The position numbers were made by a program, and so were the translations under genes. This document shows positions 52,198 through 62,297 of a stretch of 64,000 nucleotides of DNA, one piece after another. How positions within the stretch are numbered: the stretch's first letter is position 1; each line of letters begins with the position of its first letter. Origin of the DNA: UBA685 sp049890115 (GTDB lineage Bacteria > Pseudomonadota > Alphaproteobacteria > Puniceispirillales > Puniceispirillaceae); contig JBMHCC010000039.1 of NCBI GenBank assembly GCA_049890115.1, forward strand, positions 1 through 64,000, in the 5' to 3' direction. The notes below the pieces were generated by a model. That model did not search any database, was not told where the DNA came from, and saw only the letters and a program-made list of their open reading frames with translations.

Positions 52198-53628
52198 ATG
52201 CGTGATAGCTGGCAGCCTTCTGACTTGGCGAAAATGACAAATGGTCATTGGACCTATCTTCCTGAATTCAAAGATGGGCTTCATCAAATTGAAATAGACC
52301 ATCGCAATCTGAAACAGCCTGGCCTGTTCGCTGCCTTAGCTGGTGCTCATCATGATGGTCATGATTTTGTATCTGATTTATCAGCTGATATGACAGCTTT
52401 GGTCAGCCAACCATCAGAAGATGCCACAGCAGCACAGCTGGTGGTTGATGATGTGTTAAATGCCTTACAAAAGCTGGCTAGCCATGCCATGGCTGAGACT
52501 AAGGCTGTTAAAATTGCGGTCACTGGCTCTGTTGGTAAAACAAGCACAAAATATGCGCTTCACCATATTCTATCAGCTTTTGGCAATGTTCATGCCAGTG
52601 CTGGCAATTATAATAATCATATTGGTGCACCATTATCGATGGTGCGCGCCTCATCAGACGCTGATTATATTATTATTGAGATGGGGATGAATCACGCAGG
52701 TGAAATCAGCCCTCTATCTCATTTATTTGATGGTACTATTGCCATTATTACAAAAATTGCCGAAAGCCATATTGGGCATTTTGACAGCCTGAGGGATATT
52801 GCAGCTGCCAAGGCAGAAATATTTGATGGCATGGCTGATGGGCTGGCTATTTTGCCATTTGATGATGATTATTTCCCATTTTTAAAAGAAAAGGCAGATG
52901 CAAGAGGGTTGCGTGTTATCTCATTCGGTTTTGGTGAGGGGGCAGATGTGCAATGCACAAGCCAAATCACAACCGAAAAAGGGCAAATCCTAACCATCAC
53001 AGATAAGCATGCCGATATCAGCTATGATATAGAGCTATCTTTGCGTGCTGGTCATCATGCGATGACAACTCTGATAGTGGCAGCGTTATTGTCACACCTA
53101 TCCCTGCCAGTGGGCGACGCCAAAAAACAGTTTGAAAGCCTGGAAGAATTAGCTGGTAGAGGCAGGCAGAGCCCTATTTGGCTGAAGCCTGATACAGAAA
53201 CCATTTTAATTGATGATAGTTATAATGCTGGCCCCGCATCAATGAAGGCTGCTTTGGCCACATTTGCTGGCTATGACCATAGGCCAAAGGCTCTTATTCT
53301 AACAGATATGCTTGAATTGGGGGGGCGCAGTGATGAGCTTCATCAAGACTTAGTAGCGCCTATAATGGCAACAAAGGCACAGCAGATCATTCTGATTGGC
53401 CCTGCTATGAGCCAGCTTGCCAAGGCACTTGCGGGCGTTCTTGATGATGATGTTGCGATCACAACCGAACATAGCGCCTCATCTATCCTAGATAGGCTGC
53501 CTGATTTACTGGCAGAGTGCCAAATGGTGCTTGTGAAAGGCTCTAACGGCTCAGGTGCACCACAAATTGCCAGCTATCTTCATAAATTCACAACATCACA
53601 GCAAAGAGGAGCACAGAATGTTACCTGA
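52198..53628 (+). CDS. murF: UDP-MurNAc-tripeptide D-alanyl-D-alanine ligase MurF
   Basis: MurF (476 residues from this start) adds D-Ala-D-Ala to the stem peptide. Marks are VTGSVGKTSTKYAL, NNHIGAPLSMVRA, IEMGMNHAGEIS and LIDDSYNAGPASM. Three consecutive starts are possible: GTG 52192, ATG 52195 and ATG 52198; GGAGG at 52186-52190 best suits 52198. GTG 52192 or ATG 52195 would overlap the murE stop. The 3' end overlaps the mraY start. Confidence 0.93.
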   Translation: MRDSWQPSDLAKMTNGHWTYLPEFKDGLHQIEIDHRNLKQPGLFAALAGAHHDGHDFVSDLSADMTALVSQPSEDATAAQLVVDDVLNALQKLASHAMAETKAVKIAVTGSVGKTSTKYALHHILSAFGNVHASAGNYNNHIGAPLSMVRASSDADYIIIEMGMNHAGEISPLSHLFDGTIAIITKIAESHIGHFDSLRDIAAAKAEIFDGMADGLAILPFDDDYFPFLKEKADARGLRVISFGFGEGADVQCTSQITTEKGQILTITDKHADISYDIELSLRAGHHAMTTLIVAALLSHLSLPVGDAKKQFESLEELAGRGRQSPIWLKPDTETILIDDSYNAGPASMKAALATFAGYDHRPKALILTDMLELGGRSDELHQDLVAPIMATKAQQIILIGPAMSQLAKALAGVLDDDVAITTEHSASSILDRLPDLLAECQMVLVKGSNGSGAPQIASYLHKFTTSQQRGAQNVT

Positions 53629-54706
53629 TTTGCTTGTGCCATTATCTGATAATTTCCAGCCTTTGAACCTGTTCCGCTATCTGACCTTCAGAACTGGCGG
53701 CGCGATGATCACAGCTTTGATGCTTAGCTTGTTTTTTGGCCCTGCCTTCATCCGTTGGCTGAAATCACATCAAGCAGAAGGCCAGCCTATCCGCAGTGAT
53801 GGCCCTGAGAGCCATATCTTAACCAAAGCTGGCACACCAACAATGGGTGGGCTGTTGATCTTGGGATGTTTTGTCATTGCCAGCTTATTATGGGTGCCGC
53901 TTCAGACAGCCTATTTATGGGCGGTTCTGATTGTGGCTGTTGGATTTGGGGCTATTGGTGCGATTGATGATTGGTTAAAATTAACAAAGCGCAGCTCTGC
54001 TGGATTGCGCTCTTATCAGAAATTTGCATTGCAAATCGCTTTGGGGCTAATCGCTGTTATTATTTTGATTGAGCTATCACCTGAAGAATTACGCTATTCA
54101 ATCGCGCTTCCTTTCTTAAAAGATACCTTATTATATCTGTCTTATTTTTATGTGCCTTTTGCGCTGGTGGTGATTGTTGGCGCATCTAATGCGGTTAATC
54201 TGACAGATGGTCTTGATGGGCTTGCGATTGTGCCTGTGATGATAGCTGCTGGTGTATTTGCGCTGATAGCTTATTTATCTGGTAATTTGAATTTCGCCAA
54301 TTATCTGCAAATTCATTATGTCGCTGGCACAGGTGAGCTTGCTGTTGTCTGCGGGGCTTTGATTGGCGCAGGCCTTGGCTTTTTATGGTTTAACGCTCCG
54401 CCAGCCAAAGTCTTTATGGGTGATACAGGATCGCTTGCTTTAGGCGGTGCCCTTGGCGCCATTTCAGTTGCCACACGTCATGAGTTGGTGCTTGCCATCA
54501 CAGGCGGCTTATTCGTGCTGGAAACGGTTTCTGTCATCTTGCAAGTGGCCTCTTTTAAACTGACTGGCAAGCGTATTTTCCTGATGGCACCTTTGCATCA
54601 CCATTTTGAAAAAAAGGGCTGGGCAGAGCCAACCATTGTTATCCGATTCTGGATTATTTCCGTCATTCTGGCGCTGATTGCGCTTTCAACCCTCAAGCTG
54701 AGATAG
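53618..54706 (+). CDS. mraY: Phospho-MurNAc-pentapeptide transferase MraY
   Basis: The 362-residue membrane enzyme makes lipid I from UDP-MurNAc-pentapeptide and undecaprenyl phosphate. Visible motifs are GTPTMGGLLILG, GAIDDWLKLTKRSSAGL, NAVNLTDGLDGLAI, FMGDTGSLALGG and PLHHHFEKKGWAE. About ten membrane helices are seen. ATG 53618 has GAGGAG upstream; an upstream frame to 53555 lies in murF and is not used. Confidence 0.95.
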   Translation: MLPDLLVPLSDNFQPLNLFRYLTFRTGGAMITALMLSLFFGPAFIRWLKSHQAEGQPIRSDGPESHILTKAGTPTMGGLLILGCFVIASLLWVPLQTAYLWAVLIVAVGFGAIGAIDDWLKLTKRSSAGLRSYQKFALQIALGLIAVIILIELSPEELRYSIALPFLKDTLLYLSYFYVPFALVVIVGASNAVNLTDGLDGLAIVPVMIAAGVFALIAYLSGNLNFANYLQIHYVAGTGELAVVCGALIGAGLGFLWFNAPPAKVFMGDTGSLALGGALGAISVATRHELVLAITGGLFVLETVSVILQVASFKLTGKRIFLMAPLHHHFEKKGWAEPTIVIRFWIISVILALIALSTLKLR

Positions 54707-54716
54707 GATTGCAACA

Positions 54717-56006
54717 GTGAGCAAAGCAACACAAAAATTCGCGATTTTCGGAGCTGGCCTGTCTGGTCTTGCTGCCTATCGCTTTGCGTTGCGTCTTGGT
54801 TTTGATGTCGTCATTCATGATGATAATGTGGCAAATCTAGCAACAATAGATGATGCCCATATTCAGCAATGGCAAGACTGGAACTGGGCAGAGATAGATG
54901 CCCTTATTCTAAGCCCTGGCATCCCTCATAACTTCCCTGCCCCGCATCCTGTGGCAAGCAAAGCGATAGCTGAAAACAAAGAGATTATTTCAGAAATAGA
55001 ATTTGGATTGCGTTATGGCAATTTTGGTCGTCTTGCCATCATCACAGGCACAAATGGCAAATCAACCACAACTGCATTGAGCGGCCATTTATTAGAGCAA
55101 GCTGGCCTAGCGGTCGCGATTGGCGGCAATCTTGGCACAGCGTTGTGTGATCTGCCACAATCATCAGATGGCATTACCATTTTAGAGCTATCATCTTATC
55201 AGCTGGAATTAACGCCATCTTTACAGCCTGAAATTGCGGCTTTACTGAATATTACGCCAGATCATCTTGACCGTCATGGCGGCTTGCAAGGCTATATTCA
55301 TGCTAAACAAAAAGCACTATCTGCTTTGCCTGAAACAGGGCTTAGCCTGATTGGTAATGAAGGCAGCCTGATGGCAGATATCATTTCATGGTCACAAAGC
55401 CTGCCTTGTCAGATACAGGTGATAGAAGCTGGCACAGATAGCATTGATAACCCTTATTTAGCTGGTGCGCATAATGCCCAAAATGCTGCCTTTGCCAGTG
55501 CGATTGCGCGTCATTTTGGCCTTAGCGATGCCCAAATAACACAAGGTTTGCAGAGCTTTATTGGCCTGCCTCATCGCCTTTGCCCTGTTGGCAGCTATCA
55601 GGATGTCACCTTTGTTAATGATTCCAAAGCAACCAATGGTGATGCGACGGCACGTGCCTTAAGCGCTTATGATAACATCATCTGGATTGCTGGCGGGCGT
55701 GCCAAAGAAGATGGGCTGAGATTATGCCAACCTTATTTTGACGCTGTCAAAGCAGCACATTTTTTCGGTGAATCAGCCGCCCTTTTCAGTGAACAGGCAC
55801 AAGCAGATATTCACTGCAGCATTTATGACACGCTTGATGACGCTTTTGCTGGTGCTGTCCTGCATCTTGAAAAAGACGATATTGTCTTGCTGTCACCAGC
55901 AGCAGCATCCTTTGATCAATTTGCCAATTTTGGCGCCAGAGGCAGGCATTTTGAGGCGTTAGTCACTGATTTCATCAACCATAAGGAGGCGGCACATGCT
56001 AGGTAG
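54717..56006 (+). CDS. murD: UDP-MurNAc-alanine-D-glutamate ligase MurD
   Basis: MurD (429 residues) adds D-Glu to UDP-MurNAc-Ala. It has the N-terminal FGAGLSGLAAYRFAL, ATP motif GTNGKSTTTALSG, ELSSYQLELT, NITPDHLDRHG, NDSKATNGDA and LLSPAAASFDQFANF. GTG 54717 follows the mraY stop by ten bases. The end overlaps ftsW by 11 bases. Confidence 0.95.
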   Translation: MSKATQKFAIFGAGLSGLAAYRFALRLGFDVVIHDDNVANLATIDDAHIQQWQDWNWAEIDALILSPGIPHNFPAPHPVASKAIAENKEIISEIEFGLRYGNFGRLAIITGTNGKSTTTALSGHLLEQAGLAVAIGGNLGTALCDLPQSSDGITILELSSYQLELTPSLQPEIAALLNITPDHLDRHGGLQGYIHAKQKALSALPETGLSLIGNEGSLMADIISWSQSLPCQIQVIEAGTDSIDNPYLAGAHNAQNAAFASAIARHFGLSDAQITQGLQSFIGLPHRLCPVGSYQDVTFVNDSKATNGDATARALSAYDNIIWIAGGRAKEDGLRLCQPYFDAVKAAHFFGESAALFSEQAQADIHCSIYDTLDDAFAGAVLHLEKDDIVLLSPAAASFDQFANFGARGRHFEALVTDFINHKEAAHAR

Positions 56007-57108
56007 AACTGACCGATCTCTTCTTGGTGTCTGGTGGTGGACTGTTGACAGGGCGCTTTTGACAGCAGCGATTTTGTTGATGGCAATCGGCATATTAATG
56101 GTGATGGCTGCCAGCCCCCCTGTGGCAACACGGATTTCACTGCCAGAGATGCATTTTGTCTGGCGGCAAATGGTGTATCTTGTCCCATCTGCTGGTGCGA
56201 TTTTTGTGCTGTCAATGCTAAGCCTTCGGGCTATTCGCATAGTTTCACTTTTGGGGTTATTTGGCGTTTTAGGACTGATGAGCCTGACCCTTCTTCTAGG
56301 GCCAGAGGTCAAAGGGGCAACACGCTGGATTACCATCGGGCCGATTAATTTACAGCCATCTGAATTTGCCAAGCCCTTATTTGCGATCGTCTGTGCGTGG
56401 TTATTATCACTATGGCGAGAGGGTGATGATTTCCCAGGCTGGATTTGGGCAACAGCACTAGCTGGTCTGATTGTTACCATTTTAATCTTGCAACCTGATG
56501 TTGGCATGACAATCGTCTTTGCGCTGACATGGGGCTTCCAGATGTTTTTAGCTGGCATGCCTTGGTTGTTAGTGGTCACAGCTGCTGCGATTGCACCGCT
56601 TGCACTTATCGCAGCTTATTTCACATTATCGCATGTGAAATTACGAATTGATAAATTCTTTGATGGCGGCTCTATGCAATCTGAATTATCCATCAGATCT
56701 TTTGCAGATGGTGGGTTTTTTGGTGTTGGCCCTGGCGATGGGCAGATTAAACATTACCTGCCAGATGCTCATGCCGATTTTATTTTCTCGGTCGCTGCAG
56801 AAGAATATGGGTTACTGGTCTGTCTTGCGATTATCATGCTCTATGGCTTTGTGGTGTTGCGCGGCTTTGATAGAGCTGCTGCTAGAGATAATCTATTCTG
56901 TCTGATAGCTGGTGCTGGTTTGGTCATGCAATTTGGCATTCAGGCAGCCATTCATATTGCCTCATCTGTAGATATGATCCCAACCAAAGGCATGACATTG
57001 CCTTTGATCAGCTATGGTGGATCATCTTTGCTAGCGAGCGGTATTACGATTGGAATGTTACTGGCATTAACACGTCAACGTCGGCGCGAGGGAGGTCTGG
57101 ATGGCTAG
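55996..57108 (+). CDS. ftsW: SEDS-family peptidoglycan glycosyltransferase FtsW
   Basis: The 370-residue membrane protein polymerises septal peptidoglycan from lipid II together with FtsI. It has about ten helices, the extracellular loop with GATRWITIGPINLQPSEFAK and the C-terminal ISYGGSSLLASG. GGAGG is just upstream of ATG 55996. Confidence 0.95.
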   Translation: MLGRTDRSLLGVWWWTVDRALLTAAILLMAIGILMVMAASPPVATRISLPEMHFVWRQMVYLVPSAGAIFVLSMLSLRAIRIVSLLGLFGVLGLMSLTLLLGPEVKGATRWITIGPINLQPSEFAKPLFAIVCAWLLSLWREGDDFPGWIWATALAGLIVTILILQPDVGMTIVFALTWGFQMFLAGMPWLLVVTAAAIAPLALIAAYFTLSHVKLRIDKFFDGGSMQSELSIRSFADGGFFGVGPGDGQIKHYLPDAHADFIFSVAAEEYGLLVCLAIIMLYGFVVLRGFDRAAARDNLFCLIAGAGLVMQFGIQAAIHIASSVDMIPTKGMTLPLISYGGSSLLASGITIGMLLALTRQRRREGGLDG

Positions 57109-58210
57109 ATTTATCCTGGCAGCAGGCGGCACTGGCGGCCATATCTTCCCTGCATTGGCTGTTGCTGAAATCATGCAAAAACAAGGCCATGATGTGATGC
57201 TTTATACTGATAAACGTGGTGCCCCAATGATTGAGGGCAAGGCCAGCTATCAGATCATTGCCTCAGCTTCGCCATTTGCTGGCAATGTGATAAAAAAATC
57301 AGTTGCCATGGTCAAATTGGGATTGGGATTTTGCCAGTCACTTTTGATGATGATAACAAAGCGGCCAAAAGCCGTCATTGGCTTTGGCGGCTATCCAAGC
57401 TTTGCCCCTTGTGCGAGTGCCAGATTGCTTGGCATCGCTACCTTCTTGCATGAACAAAATGCTGTGATGGGACGCGCTAACAGGCTATTGGCAAAATTAT
57501 GCCAGCTAACCGCCCTTTCATGGCAGGGCACAGCTGGCTTGCCAAAAGATAGCGCACATATTGTGACAGGGTTGCCTGTGCGTCAGGCCTTTTTCGCACT
57601 GGCTGATTATCAGCCCAAAGACGCATCTGATAAGTGCCATATTGTTGTGATTGGTGGCTCGCTAGGGGCACGGCTTTTTGCTGAGACAGTGCCAGAGGCT
57701 ATTGCCTTGCTAGCACCAGAATTACAGAAATCTGTTACCATCACACAGCAAGCACGCACCGATCAAATAGCAGCTTTGAAATCAGCCTATGAAAGGCTGG
57801 GCATCACTGCGCATATTGCACCTTTTTTCCATGATATCGCTGCCTGCTATGACACAGCAGATATCATTATTAGCCGCTCTGGTGCCTCGTCTGTTGCTGA
57901 AATTTCCGCCTCTGGCAGACCAGCTATTCTTATTCCCTTTCCTGATGCTATGGATGATCATCAAACAGGCAATGCGAAAGCCCTTAGCACAGATGGGGGC
58001 GCGATTTTGCTTGATGAGGCAAGCTTATCAGCCAGCCATCTTGCTAGCCTGCTAACAGATATACTGCACGACAATAATAGACGCTGCGAAATGGCGCATT
58101 CAGCACGCCGATTATCTGTAAAAGACGCTGCCACTTTGCTGGCTAAAACTGTCACAGATGCGGTGCTGCCACCTCAGCCATCTGCCACGCAACAAGGGTC
58201 ACGATCATGA
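57101..58210 (+). CDS. murG: UDP-GlcNAc transferase MurG
   Basis: MurG (369 residues) adds GlcNAc to lipid I, making lipid II at the cytosolic side of the membrane. Marks are AAGGTGGHIFPALAVAE, IGFGGYPS, HEQNAVMGRANRLL, VVIGGSLGARLF, ISRSGASSVAEISASGRPA and LIPFPDAMDDHQTGNA. The start overlaps ftsW by eight bases and the end overlaps murC by four. Confidence 0.95.
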   Translation: MARFILAAGGTGGHIFPALAVAEIMQKQGHDVMLYTDKRGAPMIEGKASYQIIASASPFAGNVIKKSVAMVKLGLGFCQSLLMMITKRPKAVIGFGGYPSFAPCASARLLGIATFLHEQNAVMGRANRLLAKLCQLTALSWQGTAGLPKDSAHIVTGLPVRQAFFALADYQPKDASDKCHIVVIGGSLGARLFAETVPEAIALLAPELQKSVTITQQARTDQIAALKSAYERLGITAHIAPFFHDIAACYDTADIIISRSGASSVAEISASGRPAILIPFPDAMDDHQTGNAKALSTDGGAILLDEASLSASHLASLLTDILHDNNRRCEMAHSARRLSVKDAATLLAKTVTDAVLPPQPSATQQGSRS

Positions 58211-59637
58211 CAGCATTACCTCTTAGCATTGGCAAAATTCATTTCACCGGCATTGGCGGTATCGGCATGAGCGGCATTGCTGAAATTCTGCATGAGCTTG
58301 GCTATGCCGTTCAGGGTAGTGATTTATCAGAAAATGCCAATGTGAAACGCCTGATTGATAAGGGTATCCCTGTCTCTATTCCGCAATCAGCTGATAATTT
58401 AGACGATGTCTCAATCATTGTTATCTCAACTGCCATTCAACCAGATAATGTTGAAGTGATGGAAGCAAGGCGGCGCTTTTTGCCTGTGGTTCATCGTGCT
58501 GAAATGCTTGGTGAGCTGATGCGCCTGCGCTGGTCTGTGGCAGTTGCTGGCACGCATGGCAAAACAACAACCACCTCTTTGGTAGCTACATTGCTTGATG
58601 CTGCTAATATCGACCCGACCGTTGTGAATGGCGGTATTATCTCTAGCTGGGGCAGTAATGCCAAATTAGGGGCTGGTGAGTGGATGGTGGTTGAAGCTGA
58701 TGAAAGTGATGGTTCTTTTTCACGCCTGAAACCAACTGTGGCTATTGTCACCAATATTGACCCAGAACATCTTGATCATCATGGCTCTTTTGACAAGCTA
58801 GAAACAGCGTTTGAAAATTTCGTCGCATCAATTCCTTTTTATGGTTTTGCCTGTTTGTGCATAGACCACCCATCAGTCCAGAGGCTTTTACCAAAGATAA
58901 GAGACAGGCGGATTATCACCTATGGGTTATCAGCAGCAGCAGATGTAAGAGCTGTGAATATCAGACATGATTGCAATCAAATGCTATTTGATATTCAGCT
59001 ATCAGAGCGGCTGATGGGCAAAGCCGAACTGGTATCTGATATCGGCTTCCCAATGCTTGGCACCCATAATGTTCAAAATTGCATCGCTGCTGTAGCTGTT
59101 GCATTGGAGATGGGGATTGCGACTGACATTATCAGATCAGCTCTGGCAAGCTTCAAAGGGGTTGGCAGGCGTTTTGATTTTAAAGGCAATGCTGGCGGTA
59201 TTACAGTGATTGATGATTATGGTCATCATCCAGTTGAGATTAAAGCAGCTCTTGATGCTGGCAGAATGCGCTGTCAGACTGGCAAGCTGATTGCCGTTGT
59301 TCAGCCTCATCGTTATAGCCGCTTACGTGATTTATTTGATGATTTCTGTAGCTGCTTTAATGAAGCTGATATTGTGTTGGTTGCTGATATATTTGCTGCT
59401 GGCGAGGCACCAATAGCTGGCTTTGATAAAGAAGATCTCGTCGCTGGCCTGCAAGCCTATGGCCATCAAATGCCGCTCGTTCTAGAAAGCCCAGATGCCC
59501 TAGCACAGACCATCCATAATCTTGCTTCCTCAGGTGATCTGGTGATGTGTCTTGGTGCAGGTTCAATCACAGGATGGGCAGCAAGCCTGCCAGAGGCGTT
59601 GCATCAGTTGCAAGCTGATGAGGAGGCGCGTACATGA
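58207..59637 (+). CDS. murC: UDP-MurNAc-L-alanine ligase MurC
   Basis: MurC (476 residues) starts the stem peptide by adding L-Ala. It has FTGIGGIGMSGIAEIL, VAGTHGKTTTTSLVA, EADESDGSF, NIDPEHLDHHG, DDYGHHPVEIKAAL and QPHRYSRLRDLFDDF. Translation is coupled to murG and to murB by ATGA overlaps. Confidence 0.95.
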   Translation: MTALPLSIGKIHFTGIGGIGMSGIAEILHELGYAVQGSDLSENANVKRLIDKGIPVSIPQSADNLDDVSIIVISTAIQPDNVEVMEARRRFLPVVHRAEMLGELMRLRWSVAVAGTHGKTTTTSLVATLLDAANIDPTVVNGGIISSWGSNAKLGAGEWMVVEADESDGSFSRLKPTVAIVTNIDPEHLDHHGSFDKLETAFENFVASIPFYGFACLCIDHPSVQRLLPKIRDRRIITYGLSAAADVRAVNIRHDCNQMLFDIQLSERLMGKAELVSDIGFPMLGTHNVQNCIAAVAVALEMGIATDIIRSALASFKGVGRRFDFKGNAGGITVIDDYGHHPVEIKAALDAGRMRCQTGKLIAVVQPHRYSRLRDLFDDFCSCFNEADIVLVADIFAAGEAPIAGFDKEDLVAGLQAYGHQMPLVLESPDALAQTIHNLASSGDLVMCLGAGSITGWAASLPEALHQLQADEEART

Positions 59638-60584
59638 CCAGCTGGACTCCTCATAATTACATAGATATCCGCGGTGATTTGCGCGCAAATGAATTGCTGG
59701 CAAAGCGGACCTGGCTTGGTGTTGGCGGCCCTGCTGATCTGTATTTTGAGCCAGCAGATGAAGCTGATCTGGCACAATTCCTGAAGCAAAGCCCTGCTGA
59801 TATGCCAATCACAATCATCGGTGCAGGGTCAAATATGCTGGTGCGTGATGGTGGGTTAGAAGGCTGTGTTATCAGACTAGCTGGCGCATTGGCAGATATC
59901 ACAGAAGATGGTGATATCATCACAGCTGGTGCTGGTGCATCTGATGCTGATTTAGCCCGCTTTGCCGCCCGCCATAACAGAGCTGGTCTTGGGTTTCTTG
60001 TTTCCATTCCAGGCACTATAGGTGGCGGTTTGCGAATGAATGCTGGCTGTTATGGGGCTGAGTTTAAAGATGTTGTTATCTCAGCGCGCCTGATGGACAG
60101 ACAAGGCAAAATCACAGAAATGACACCAGATGAAATGGGTATGGCCTATCGTCATAGTGATGTGGCTGATGACACTATTTTCCTGTCAGCCCAATTTGCG
60201 ACACAAGCTGGTGATAGCGCTGCATTAAAAGCAGAAATGAAGGACATGTTGGCAATGCGCGCACAAACCCAGCCGCAAGGTGTGCGCACAGGCGGGTCAA
60301 CCTTTGCCAATCCAGATGGTCATAAAGCATGGCAGGTGATTGATGAGGCTGGTTGCCGTGGCCTGCGGATTGGTAATGCCAGCATGTCTGACAAGCATTG
60401 CAATTTCATGATCAATGAAGGCGGCGCAACTGCCAGCGATTTAGAACGCCTTGGCGAGACTGTCAGAGCGCGTGTCAAACAAACAAAAGAGATTGAGCTG
60501 CGTTGGGAAATAAAGCGTTTGGGTCGCCCTGATGTGGCAAAGCCAGCAGATGGCCACCTAGAAGAAGGAGTATCACATGGCTAG
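59634..60584 (+). CDS. murB: UDP-N-acetylenolpyruvoylglucosamine reductase MurB
   Basis: MurB (316 residues) reduces UDP-GlcNAc-enolpyruvate to UDP-MurNAc with FAD and NADPH. It has WLGVGGPADLYFEPAD, IGAGSNMLVRDGGL, SIPGTIGGGLRMNAGCYG and FANPDGHKAWQVIDEAGCRG, ending with a catalytic-type Glu in IEL. The lack of the extra YSSF loop fits the type IIa group. Confidence 0.95.
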   Translation: MTSWTPHNYIDIRGDLRANELLAKRTWLGVGGPADLYFEPADEADLAQFLKQSPADMPITIIGAGSNMLVRDGGLEGCVIRLAGALADITEDGDIITAGAGASDADLARFAARHNRAGLGFLVSIPGTIGGGLRMNAGCYGAEFKDVVISARLMDRQGKITEMTPDEMGMAYRHSDVADDTIFLSAQFATQAGDSAALKAEMKDMLAMRAQTQPQGVRTGGSTFANPDGHKAWQVIDEAGCRGLRIGNASMSDKHCNFMINEGGATASDLERLGETVRARVKQTKEIELRWEIKRLGRPDVAKPADGHLEEGVSHG

Positions 60585-61491
60585 CCAAGATCCTGCTAGA
60601 GTTGTTGTATTGATGGGTGGTTGGACATCTGAAGCAGCCGTAAGCCGTGTTTCAGGCGCATTTTGTACGAAAGCTGCCAGAGGTGCTGGATGGGATGCCA
60701 TAGAGGTTGAGCTAGATCGTGACATCGCTATACGCCTGAAAGATATCAATCCATCACGTGTCTTTAATGCCTTGCATGGACAGGTTGGCGAAGATGGCTC
60801 TATTCAAGGTTTGTTGAATATTATGGGCATTCCTTATACCCATAGCGGTGTTGTGGCATCAGCAATGGCAATGGATAAAATCCTGTCACGCCAGCTATTT
60901 CAGGCACATGGCATTTCCGTGCCGCCGCGCCTGTCTTTGCAAGATGATGGCACCAGCGTATCACCACAAGATTATGATGGTGATTATGTTATCAAACCAA
61001 CCAATGAAGGCTCTAGTGTCGGGGTTGAGATTGTCACAGCAGGCAGTGCGCCAAAACAGCTTGATCATTGGCCTGTTGGCACCAATCTGTTCGCTGAGGT
61101 TTATATCCCAGGGCGCGAGCTAACGGTCAGTGTTTTAGATGGTACGGCTCTTGGTGTTACTGAAATTCAATCACCAACATCTTTTTATGATTTTGATGCC
61201 AAATATAAGGTTGGTGGCTCTGAACATATCCTGCCAGCAGATATTGAAAAGACGATTTATGAATTAGCCCTTGATTGGGCAGAGACAGCCTATCGCGCGC
61301 TAGGATGCCGCGGTGTTGCACGTGCTGATTACCGGTTCGATGATAAAAATAACGCGCTTTATCTATTAGAAATGAATACCCAGCCTGGCATGACAGCCAC
61401 ATCTCTTGTGCCTGAACAGGCGATTTGGCGCGGCATCTCAGGTGAAGAATTAGTCAATCATTTATTGGAGACTGCCCAATGCGACGATTGA
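60577..61491 (+). CDS. ddl: D-alanine-D-alanine ligase
   Basis: Ddl (304 residues) makes D-Ala-D-Ala for MurF. The ATP-grasp fold shows VVLMGGWTSEAAVS, FNALHGQVGEDGSIQG, KPTNEGSSVGVEIV and LLEMNTQPGMTATSLVPEQ. The start overlaps murB by eight bases and the end overlaps ftsQ by 13. Confidence 0.95.
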   Translation: MASQDPARVVVLMGGWTSEAAVSRVSGAFCTKAARGAGWDAIEVELDRDIAIRLKDINPSRVFNALHGQVGEDGSIQGLLNIMGIPYTHSGVVASAMAMDKILSRQLFQAHGISVPPRLSLQDDGTSVSPQDYDGDYVIKPTNEGSSVGVEIVTAGSAPKQLDHWPVGTNLFAEVYIPGRELTVSVLDGTALGVTEIQSPTSFYDFDAKYKVGGSEHILPADIEKTIYELALDWAETAYRALGCRGVARADYRFDDKNNALYLLEMNTQPGMTATSLVPEQAIWRGISGEELVNHLLETAQCDD

Positions 61492-62297
61492 TACCTTTTG
61501 CAAAATCATCAAAGCCAGCCAAGCGAGCAGCAAACGCTTCTATCTGGCACCAGATAAAATGGCGCATTGTGGCAAAAAGAGTCGCTGTTCTGGCATTATT
61601 AAGTGTGCCAGTTGGCCTGTGGGTCCAATCTGAAATAGTGACAAACGCCTTTTATGATTTTAGTGCAGAACAAGGTTATGCCTTGTCTGAGCTGCAAATT
61701 ACAGGCCGCAACTTCACGCAAACGAACCAGATTTTATCAGCCATTGATGCTGATTATGGCACAGCCTTATTATCGTTAAATGTCCATGATATTCAGGCCA
61801 AATTAAATCAGCTTGGCTGGGTGAAATCAGCCACTGTGACACGCCATTATCCTGATGCGCTTAGCATTGCCATTGTTGAAAAAAGGCCAATGGCACTTTT
61901 ACAAACCAAAGCGGGACATAGGCTGATTGATTATGATGGCGAAATTATCTTTAGTGCCAATGCCTCAGATTTTGCCCATTTGCCAGTGGTTGCTGGTGAT
62001 GGGGCTGCTAGCACAGCTGGCATCATCATTGATGCGTTAAAAACAGAACCTGAATTATTTGCTGATGTGTGGGCCATTCACCGCGTATCTGACAGACGTT
62101 GGGATGTGCATTTACGCTCTGGCATGGCTGTCAAATTACCTGAGACAGATGCGATATTAGCCTGGTCAAAATTAGCTGTTTTGGACAGAGATACCCAAAT
62201 CATGGCGCGTGATCTGGCAAGCATTGATTTGCGTGTCCCAGGCCAGCTGATTGTCGAGCCGAATTTGCCAATAGCCAAGAAAGGGCGAAAGACATGA
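61479..62297 (+). CDS. ftsQ: Cell division protein FtsQ
   Basis: The 272-residue protein has a basic N-terminal cytosolic part, one membrane helix (about residues 34-52), a POTRA domain (YALSELQITGRNFTQTNQIL) and a beta domain with VVEKRPMALLQ and LIDYDGEIIF. It ties FtsL/FtsB to the divisome. The end overlaps ftsA by four bases. Confidence 0.9.
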   Translation: MRRLIPFAKSSKPAKRAANASIWHQIKWRIVAKRVAVLALLSVPVGLWVQSEIVTNAFYDFSAEQGYALSELQITGRNFTQTNQILSAIDADYGTALLSLNVHDIQAKLNQLGWVKSATVTRHYPDALSIAIVEKRPMALLQTKAGHRLIDYDGEIIFSANASDFAHLPVVAGDGAASTAGIIIDALKTEPELFADVWAIHRVSDRRWDVHLRSGMAVKLPETDAILAWSKLAVLDRDTQIMARDLASIDLRVPGQLIVEPNLPIAKKGRKT